DNA of 39,130 nucleotides. Source: Phycisphaerae bacterium (GTDB taxonomy: Bacteria > Planctomycetota > Phycisphaerae > UBA1845 > PWPN01). Below, piece by piece: positions 33,141 through 39,130 of this stretch. Position numbers and translations under genes: made by a program. The DNA lies in the NCBI GenBank assembly GCA_035384605.1, contig DAOOIV010000046.1, positions 1-39,130 of the forward strand. Direction: 5' to 3'. Each line of letters begins with the position of its first letter. The stretch's first letter is position 1. The notes beneath the pieces were generated by a model that did not search any database, was not told where the DNA came from, and saw only the letters and a list, made by a program, of their open reading frames with translations.

Positions 33141-35183
33141 TCACTCGCGCATTAACTCATCGGCCAGCTCGTCGGCATCATAGATCTTGCGCAAGGCCTC
33201 GATGATCGCTCTCGTGTCCACGGCGATCGCCCGGCCCTGCCGGTCGTCGAAGGCGATGTCCCAGACCAGCGATTGCAGATTCCCGTCGAAGATAAGGCCG
33301 ACGACCTCGCCCTTGGCGTTGACGATCGGGCTGCCACTGTTGCCTCCGATGATGTCCGCTGTCAGCACGAAATTAAGCGGCAACTTGAGGTCGAGACGGT
33401 CGCGGCGGTCGAGCCATCGCTGTGGCAAGTCGAAGGGCGGCCGGGGGCCTCGTTCTTTCCACCTTTCGTACAAGCCGGCGAAGTCTGTGAAAGGCGGGAT
33501 CTGCCTGCCGTTCTGCTCATAGCCCTTGACGACGCCGAAAGCGAATCGCAACGTGCCGGTGGCGTCGGGGTACAAGTCTTCGCCATAGAGAGCGAACTGG
33601 GCGGTGCCGATCCTGGCATAGTTTTCCCGCTCGACACCTTCGACCTCGTCTTCGAATCGCTTGCGGAGGGCGCGGCTCTCAGGATCGATGGCCGCGGCAA
33701 ACCGGATCATGGGGTCCTCCGACGCATCGATGGCCTTCTTGCCCTCCACGACATAACGTTTTCGCGTCTCGACGTCCTTAAGCGTGCAGTCGCGGACGAG
33801 CCGCTCCGCGCGAGCCTGCGGTGACAGACCGTCGAGTGCCTTCACCACCAGTGGGTCGTCCGCACCGAACCGCTCGGCCATCAGCGTCAGACCGCTGGTC
33901 ACGCCCTCGATCTCCAGTTCATCGTAGATCGGGGCAGGCGAGTACAGCCACAGGTAGACCGACTCGAGTTCCGACTCGCGATATTCGCGGAGGCGCTCGG
34001 GCGAGGGCTTGGGTAGTTCGTCGGCCAGGCGCACGAGCGTTCGCGCGATTTCGAAGAGCTTGGACTCCAGGGGATGCCCTTCGCGCAGAGTGTTGCGTCG
34101 GTTGAAGAATGTGCGGTAAACCCGCTGCGCTTCAGCGATGCGATCCCACGGCTCGGTGGTCTTCGCGGCGGCCCGGAGTGTCGCCTCAGCTTGCTCCTTT
34201 TGGAGGATGAATCGAGGGTCCAGCATGGCCTGTTGCATGCCCGTGCGGGCCTTGCGCGAATTCTGAACGCTGAAGTAATCATTCTCGCCGATCCGCAGGT
34301 TCTCGTCGCTGCGGTTGCAGAACACGGCGAGCTGCACCTCTCGGCGCCACAGCCAGTTGAGCACGGCGGGCATCTCGACATCGCGCAGGAATCTCAGGTG
34401 CTCGACGGTGACCAGCCGGCGGCTCCGGGCCGGGTGCCCCAGGACGAATAGCAGTTCGCCGTCGGCGGCGCCCCGGCGACTGAATTTCAGATAGTGCTCG
34501 GGCTTGAGGGGTTTGTCGTTCTCATAGATGCGGAAAAAGCAGCAGTCCAGGTCAAAACGGGGGTACTCGAAGTTGTCCGTGTCACCACCGAAAAAGGCGA
34601 CGGACTTTTCCGGGGCGAACACCAGTCGCATGTCGGTGTATCGGCGATAGCGATAGAGATGATAGCGGGCCCCGTACCAAAGGGTGACGACCTCGCTGTC
34701 CAGGCCGGTGGCGTCCTTGGATTCCTGCTCGATGCGGGTCATGGCTTTGCGCCTGGCCTCGTAGGCCTCGCCCGGGGGCATCTCGGCGGTGGCGGCGGCC
34801 GCGACCTGCTCGGTGACGTCCTCGATCGACCAGAGTACCTGCACCTCCAGGTCCGGGCACCTCAGTTCCTGGTCGTGGGTGCGAGCGTAAAACCCGTCCC
34901 GCACCAGATCCCGCTGCGGCGTGCTGAGCTTGTACAAGTCGTCGACGCCGACGTGATGGTTGGTCATGAGCAATCCATCGGCCGAGACCAGCGAGCCCGA
35001 AGCTCCCATCCGGACGCACGATTTCTGGAGGTGCTCCAGCCAGGCTCGTGTCGGCTCGAAACCGTGTTTCGACTTCAGCACCTCGGTCGGCGGTCGGGTC
35101 AGCAACCACATGCCTTCGTCGGCACAGAGAGGCAAAACCGATGTCAAGACGGTTATGACTGCAAGAAGGCAGTGCCATCGCAT
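33141..35183 (-). CDS. S46-family dipeptidyl-peptidase (DPP7-like)
   Basis: A 680-residue exported serine peptidase; S46 enzymes remove dipeptides from peptide N-termini in the periplasm. A signal peptide (~1-21) precedes EGMWLL, the typical mature start. The triad is visible: TNHHVGVDDL (His76/His77), FFGGDTDNFEYPR (Asp201/Asp203) and GGNSGSP (Ser616). In S46, the residue 18 positions after the Ser sets the P1 preference: Arg for DPP11 (acidic P1) and Gly for DPP7 (hydrophobic P1). Here it is Gly634 in IFDGN, so DPP7-like specificity is expected. It follows the TPR gene by 24 nt as the last gene of a three-gene operon. Confidence 0.94.
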   Translation of the reverse strand: MRWHCLLAVITVLTSVLPLCADEGMWLLTRPPTEVLKSKHGFEPTRAWLEHLQKSCVRMGASGSLVSADGLLMTNHHVGVDDLYKLSTPQRDLVRDGFYARTHDQELRCPDLEVQVLWSIEDVTEQVAAAATAEMPPGEAYEARRKAMTRIEQESKDATGLDSEVVTLWYGARYHLYRYRRYTDMRLVFAPEKSVAFFGGDTDNFEYPRFDLDCCFFRIYENDKPLKPEHYLKFSRRGAADGELLFVLGHPARSRRLVTVEHLRFLRDVEMPAVLNWLWRREVQLAVFCNRSDENLRIGENDYFSVQNSRKARTGMQQAMLDPRFILQKEQAEATLRAAAKTTEPWDRIAEAQRVYRTFFNRRNTLREGHPLESKLFEIARTLVRLADELPKPSPERLREYRESELESVYLWLYSPAPIYDELEIEGVTSGLTLMAERFGADDPLVVKALDGLSPQARAERLVRDCTLKDVETRKRYVVEGKKAIDASEDPMIRFAAAIDPESRALRKRFEDEVEGVERENYARIGTAQFALYGEDLYPDATGTLRFAFGVVKGYEQNGRQIPPFTDFAGLYERWKERGPRPPFDLPQRWLDRRDRLDLKLPLNFVLTADIIGGNSGSPIVNAKGEVVGLIFDGNLQSLVWDIAFDDRQGRAIAVDTRAIIEALRKIYDADELADELMRE

Positions 35184-35207
35184 GGTCAGAAAGCCTCGTC
35201 AGGCGCT

Positions 35208-35978
35208 TTACTCTGTCGGCTTGCCGACCGGTGCGGCAGCGGGCTCGGTCGCCGGGGCTATGGTCGCAGTGGCGGGAGCCGTCGGCAGAGCGATCGGCGG
35301 TAGAGTGATAGCAGATGCTGATGTCGGGGCGCCGGCGGCCGGACGGGTGGCCACGATTTCCAGTTTCGCCAGCCTGGCGTCCAGACTGCTCAGTTGTTCG
35401 GAAGCGAGTCTCTGGTAGGGGCTGACGGGGCCGTCGATGACCTCCTGGTACAGCTTTCGAATTCTTTCCTGATCGCCTTTGCCCTCGACGAACAGCGTTT
35501 CCTCTACGGCCGCCAAGGCCAGCTTGGCCCGCGCCATTACGAGGGGCTGGCTTCGGAATCTCTGAATCGCTCGCTCACAGGCGGATCTTGCCTCGTCGAG
35601 CAGGCGATCGTGTTCCGCCTTGTCAGCCTCTGATGTCCGACCAAGAGCCAAGTGGTGAGCCAGGGATGCCTGGAGGTCCAGGAGTGATGGGCCAAGCCAC
35701 GGATCATCTCCATACTCGGCGATGAGATCCTTGATCTCGTCAAGGAGTTTCAGGTCCTGGACCGCCTCGCCGCTTTGAATGGCCCTGATTCGGTTCATGG
35801 CGTCCACCTTGGCCCGATGCTGGCTCCTGGCGTTCATTGTGGCCACGATGATGACCAGGGCGACCACCACGACGCCTCCCACGACATAGGTGGAGTTGCG
35901 AACCAGGAAGTCATACATCTGTCCGAGATAGATGCTCAGTTCGTTCGTTTTCAGTTCTTGTCTTCTGCGCTGCTTCAT
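35208..35978 (-). CDS. membrane-anchored TPR protein (YfgM-like)
   Basis: A 256-residue protein with a basic cytoplasmic N-terminus, one transmembrane helix (~30-48, STYVVGGVVVVALVIIVATM), then tetratricopeptide helices (~50-205) and an Ala/Pro/Thr tail. The layout matches YfgM/TPR_21-type periplasmic chaperone-like proteins. Its ATG overlaps the stop of the upstream lipoprotein gene (ATGA), and the S46 peptidase gene follows 24 nt later, so it may present or organise periplasmic substrates for the peptidase (inference from position). Confidence 0.82.
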   Translation of the reverse strand: MKQRRRQELKTNELSIYLGQMYDFLVRNSTYVVGGVVVVALVIIVATMNARSQHRAKVDAMNRIRAIQSGEAVQDLKLLDEIKDLIAEYGDDPWLGPSLLDLQASLAHHLALGRTSEADKAEHDRLLDEARSACERAIQRFRSQPLVMARAKLALAAVEETLFVEGKGDQERIRKLYQEVIDGPVSPYQRLASEQLSSLDARLAKLEIVATRPAAGAPTSASAITLPPIALPTAPATATIAPATEPAAAPVGKPTE

Positions 35979-36595
35979 CGCTGTTTTGGCGGCTCCATCG
36001 GCGTTCGGCTGAACGGCACAACTTCAACGTTGACAATCGACTGGCCGAAGTGGCCTGGTCGAATCTGTATGGTGCATGCTTCGAGCTTTTTCTCGAAGCG
36101 CATCGTGATAACACCTTTGACACTCTGGTCCGACACCCGTTCCCACCCCATTTGAGGCATCCGCTGGCGGTAAAAATCGCGAACCGCAAAGGGGTCGGCT
36201 CTTCCTTTGTACTCGTGCCTCGCCATTCGTTGTCCGGCCGACTCGTGGTCCATCGAGTGCTCGTCGACGAGCTGAAAACCGTCCGGTACGGGTATTTCCT
36301 CGAGAAAGGCCACACCACGCGGATTGAGTTGCTTCAGCCCGCCGCTCTTGTTCGATGTGCCGGACGGCCAATTGCTGCACCCGCTCGCAAGGCCGACTGC
36401 CAGGAGTCCAATGAGCATACCCCGCAGACTGCGCCCTCCTGATTCTCGAGCCCGCAAATGCTCAGAACACGTCCGAAGCCCGCCGCCAGCGTTCGGCAGA
36501 GCGGCGTCCGGGTCGCCGCGGCGACCGAAACCCGCCGCGTGGTTGAGCGTCGGCGCACCTTTTTCGCGCATGTTGTGAGACAAAAGGGCTTCCAT
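35975..36595 (-). CDS. lipoprotein of unknown function, first gene of the S46 operon
   Basis: The start is uncertain. ATG 36595 has GAGGTG 5 nt upstream and opens a GC-rich coding-like frame, but puts the lipobox LASGC at Cys73, too deep for a normal signal peptide. ATG 36418 puts that Cys at position 14, but its GGAGGG is 17 nt away; a CTG at 36424 would fit the spacing and add an Arg. The mature part (~130 residues) holds LEEIPVPDGFQLVDEHSMDH and RDFYRQRMPQMGWERV, a pattern seen in small periplasmic lipoproteins that compare paired alpha/beta repeats. Function is unknown. The stop overlaps the TPR gene start. Confidence 0.7.
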   Translation of the reverse strand: MEALLSHNMREKGAPTLNHAAGFGRRGDPDAALPNAGGGLRTCSEHLRARESGGRSLRGMLIGLLAVGLASGCSNWPSGTSNKSGGLKQLNPRGVAFLEEIPVPDGFQLVDEHSMDHESAGQRMARHEYKGRADPFAVRDFYRQRMPQMGWERVSDQSVKGVITMRFEKKLEACTIQIRPGHFGQSIVNVEVVPFSRTPMEPPKQR

Positions 36596-37135
36596 GACCT
36601 CACCTCTTGCCTGTGGCCGTGGCTGCCGCCCCGTCAGGAGCGACTTGTACATCCTGACAGCGACAGTTCGCCGTCCGTGTTCCCCGCCGGCATCCTTGTG
36701 CGCACCCGGGCCGGGCACTTCCTGGCCAGGAAAGCACGCCAACTTAGCCGAAAGCCTCGTCGACAACAAGAACGGCCTCGCGCCACCTGCCCGGGCGGAC
36801 GCGTGGTATTCTCGGGGACTGCTTAACAGCCTCAAGCGTTCGGCGAGATGGCAGATCCATTAAAGCAGGGAGATAATGCGTAGCTAATCAGTTTATTCCA
36901 GTCCGGTGGCTCGCTGTTTGACAGCGGTAGATTGATATCTTGGTCCTTCGGCAGAATCGTTGATCGCGTGCGTCGGCCTGCCGCAGGACCGCCTGCTGCC
37001 GCGGCTTGTTGAGCCCGCGCTAGCGGCTCGTTAGCGTTTGGTTTGAATCCCGTGAATGCCCGGATACAATCCCGGCCTGCCGTCCTATTGCCGGGCGGCA
37101 TTCCCTGGAACGTGGATCTCGGGAGGTTTGCGTCG
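36596..37135. other. 540-nt divergent intergenic region
   Basis: No frame in this gap resembles a protein. It must hold the promoters of the lipoprotein/TPR/S46 operon (minus) and of the DUF47-pit pair (plus). A lone TTGACA lies at ~36915-36920 without a matching -10 box, and GATAAT at ~36871 has only a weak -35. No Pho-box-like direct repeats are evident to me. Confidence 0.4.
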
Positions 37136-37759
37136 GTGTTCAGCGTTATCCCGCGAGATACCAAGTTTTTCGAGCTTTTTGAGGCCTCGGCGACGGTCAT
37201 GATCCGGGCCGCCCAGGCTTACGCCGAGCTGGGTCGCGATTACGCTCGGCGAGAGGAGATCATCCAGCGCATCAGGGGATATGAGCATGAGGGCGACGAA
37301 GTGACTCACCGCACCCTTGACACCCTTGATAAGACGTTCATCACGCCGTTCGATCGTGAAGACATCCAGAGGCTCATCGTTGAGATGGATGACGTGGTGG
37401 ACGAGATCGACGCCGCCGCCAAGCGTTTGGTCCTCTATCGGATCGACACCCCCACCCCCTGGCTGGTCAAACAGACCGAGGTTCTGGGCAAGGCGACCGC
37501 CCTGATCGGGCAGGCTCTGCCCAAGTTGAGGAACCTCAAGAAGCCGGGACAGGTGCATGAATATCTGGTGGAGATTCATCACCTTGAGAACGTGGGCGAC
37601 GACACCAACCACGCCGCGGTTGCGGATCTCTATAACCATTGCAAGGACCCGATCTACGCGATGAAGTGGAAGGAGATCTACGATATTACCGAGCGGGCCA
37701 TCGACACCTGCGAGGACGTCGCCAATACCATTGAGGGGATTATTCTCAAGAATACCTGA
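37136..37759 (+). CDS. DUF47 (PhoU-like) regulator of Pit transport
   Basis: A 207-residue all-helical protein of the DUF47/PhoU-like family, which is usually encoded directly upstream of Pit transporters and thought to control them. EHEGDEVTHRTLDTLDKTFITPFDREDIQ (given in part here as EGDEVTHRTLDTLDKTFITP) and VEMDDVVDEIDAAAKR carry the acidic clusters that bind metals in PhoU folds. I chose GTG 37136 (GGGAGG 9 nt upstream) because it gives the standard length and start FSVIPRDTKFFELFE; the frame extends to 37043. The Pit gene follows after 30 nt. Confidence 0.9.
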   Translation: MFSVIPRDTKFFELFEASATVMIRAAQAYAELGRDYARREEIIQRIRGYEHEGDEVTHRTLDTLDKTFITPFDREDIQRLIVEMDDVVDEIDAAAKRLVLYRIDTPTPWLVKQTEVLGKATALIGQALPKLRNLKKPGQVHEYLVEIHHLENVGDDTNHAAVADLYNHCKDPIYAMKWKEIYDITERAIDTCEDVANTIEGIILKNT

Positions 37760-37789
37760 TGCGGTTTTTTCCGAGCCGCCGGCAAACGC

Positions 37790-38836
37790 ATGGACCCACA
37801 AGTCACATACGTACTGATTATTGTCGCAATTGCCCTCCTTTTTGATTTCAGTAACGGTTTCAACGACGCCGCCAACTCGGTTGCGACGATCGTGGCGACA
37901 CGCGTGCTCACGCCCCGAAAGGCCGTCCTGTGGGCCGCATTTTTCAATTTTGTTGCCGCATTCGGCTTTGGCACGCCGGTGGCCAGGACCATCGGCAATG
38001 GGCTGGTGCAGGCCGGCGTTGTTGACAGCCACCTCATCATGGCGACCTTGATTGCCGCGATCGTCTGGACGGTCATCTGCACTCGCCATGGGATGCCGAT
38101 CAGCGTTTCCCACGCCCTCATTGGGGCGATGTCCGGGGCTGCTATCGTCAAAGGCGGCTTTCATGCGCTGATCTGGAGCACGATCGGCAAGATCGCCGTT
38201 TTCATCGTTCTGTCGCCGCTGATCGGTCTGGTCATTGGCTGGGTGATGATGGTGGCGACCATGTGGGCGGGAACATGGGTCAGTCAGGCTTTCAAAGGCA
38301 TTACACCTCGGGGGATCGACCGCGTGTTTCGCGTTCTTCAGCTTTTCTCCGCGGCGGTCTACAGCCTGAGCCACGGTCTCAATGACGCACAGAAAACCAT
38401 GGGCATCATCTTCGCGCTTCTGATGAGCGTGCCTGCCTTGACGGGTTGGGCCACGCACGGAGGCGAGGGAGGGCACGAGATTGCTTGGTGGATTATCCTG
38501 AGCTGCCATGCGGCGATCGCATCGGGGACCTATATCGGTGGATGGAAGGTCGTCAAGACGCTCGGCCACCGCGTCACCAGGCTTCAGCCGATGGGGGGAT
38601 TCTGTGCCGAGACCGGCGGAGGGGTGACTATCCTGGCGCTTTCGCATTTCGGCATACCCGTCAGCACCACCCACACCATAACCGGCGCCATCTTCGGCGT
38701 CGGCATCACGACCCGCAAAGGTGGGGTCCGGTGGAGCGTTGGCACGGAGATTGTGACTGCCTGGGTGCTGACTCTACCGGTGTCCGCGACGTTTGCGGCG
38801 CTGGTTTATTTCGCCATCTCACGGTTTGTGCCCTGA
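37790..38836 (+). CDS. Pit-family inorganic phosphate transporter
   Basis: A 348-residue membrane protein of the PHO4/PiT family with about 10 helices, importing phosphate (usually as a metal-phosphate complex with protons, or with sodium). It carries both copies of the family's inverted signature: GFNDAANSVATIVATRVLTP near the N-terminus and SHGLNDAQKTMGIIFALL in the second half. Other marks are the ISVSHALIGAMSGAAI and PVSTTHTITGAIFGVGI helices. It forms a pair with the DUF47 gene upstream. Confidence 0.94.
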   Translation: MDPQVTYVLIIVAIALLFDFSNGFNDAANSVATIVATRVLTPRKAVLWAAFFNFVAAFGFGTPVARTIGNGLVQAGVVDSHLIMATLIAAIVWTVICTRHGMPISVSHALIGAMSGAAIVKGGFHALIWSTIGKIAVFIVLSPLIGLVIGWVMMVATMWAGTWVSQAFKGITPRGIDRVFRVLQLFSAAVYSLSHGLNDAQKTMGIIFALLMSVPALTGWATHGGEGGHEIAWWIILSCHAAIASGTYIGGWKVVKTLGHRVTRLQPMGGFCAETGGGVTILALSHFGIPVSTTHTITGAIFGVGITTRKGGVRWSVGTEIVTAWVLTLPVSATFAALVYFAISRFVP

Positions 38837-38849
38837 GTCTTGTGGCCGC

Positions 38850-38881
38850 GGGACGGGAATGACTTGGAATGGTACCGTCCC
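38850..38881. repeat. inverted repeat after the pit gene
   Basis: GGGACGG (38850-38856) and CCGTCCC (38875-38881) form a 7-bp stem with an 18-nt loop, 13 nt past the stop codon. No T-run follows. It may protect the 3' end or be a REP-like unit; only one copy is in the window. Confidence 0.4.
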
Positions 38882-39083
38882 CGATGAATTCATGGTCTGG
38901 GTTGTCGGCGGTGGGGGCGATGGGAATGGTCGTTGCCGAGGGAACTGAGGCTGTTGGCAGGGCGGGGTGGACCCGGTTTTCCGGGTCCGGGGAGGGAGGG
39001 CGGCGCAGTCGTGGAAGGCGGGTTGGGAGGTTGGGCGACGTGTTCGGGATGGATCGGATGACGGGAAACCGGCCACGGTTTTC

Positions 39084-39112
39084 CTTAAGTGTTTAATAGA
39101 TAACGACTTAAG
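39084..39112. promoter_or_regulatory. AT-rich inverted repeat, possible operator/promoter at the window edge
   Basis: CTTAAGT (39084-39090) and ACTTAAG (39106-39112) flank an AT-rich 15-nt spacer containing TTTAATAG and GATAAC, in an otherwise GC-rich region. It may belong to a gene beyond the window. The 38882-39083 stretch holds no credible gene. Confidence 0.3.
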
Positions 39113-39130
39113 ATCTCGGTTGGGTTCGTT

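Noticed and set aside
37085..38674. Very long minus-strand open frame across the DUF47 and pit genes
   Set aside because: The translation is low-complexity and resembles no family, whereas the plus strand encodes two canonical proteins.

Overview
The window is high-GC bacterial DNA with dense, mostly SD-led genes, and most likely comes from a planctomycete of the Phycisphaerae type. The clues are a paired-CXXC zinc ribbon with the LRGLPDGRCPECG signature (29626-30378), a pseudopilin with an ADSHAEF-like C-terminus (18678-19646), kinase/FHA/sigma-factor clusters, many lipoproteins of unknown family, and an RNase P RNA with enlarged peripheral helices. The lineage is inferred from motifs, not from a database search.

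Region by region. 1-1340: the end of a TsaC/Sua5 protein fused to a YwlE-like low-molecular-weight phosphatase, overlapping rpiB. 1551-9812: a co-directional signalling cluster of five genes: membrane coiled-coil protein, repeat+FHA-like protein, very large Ser/Thr kinase with a TM2 domain, membrane protein, and sigma-like factor with a cysteine-containing tail. 9836-13276 (minus): an APC permease and a Tat-exported FAD lipoprotein. 13554-17503: a large repeat lipoprotein, recO and a PilZ protein. 17504-21460: an RNA-rich stretch with a strong promoter and a structured RNA candidate, a pseudopilin gene, a second orphan RNA unit (promoter, closing stem, terminator), a copy of a small dispersed element, and rnpB. 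21461-26861: a membrane PIN-TRAM protein, a lipoprotein, and an ECF sigma/membrane protein/coiled-coil operon split by hairpin repeats. 27049-31029: a DUF5615/DUF433 toxin-antitoxin-like pair, an aldehyde dehydrogenase, a zinc-ribbon membrane protein and a nitroreductase. 31184-36595 (minus): a sodium/solute symporter with a 50-residue membrane partner, then a lipoprotein/TPR/S46-peptidase operon. 37136-38836: a DUF47 (PhoU-like) protein and a Pit phosphate transporter.

The most unusual observations are these. (i) A roughly 93-bp element has inserted in frame into the DUF433 gene at 27522-27614; a 65/68-identical core lies upstream of rnpB at 20681-20748, and both copies keep the same reading frame open and carry a terminator-like hairpin on the plus strand. 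(ii) There are two unidentified transcription units without plausible genes: 20137-20557 and 18090-18260. (iii) A nested palindromic repeat family (8739, 26899, 29489, 30381) sits just downstream of genes, one copy overlapping a stop codon. (iv) There is an unlisted 50-aa gene at 31184-31336.
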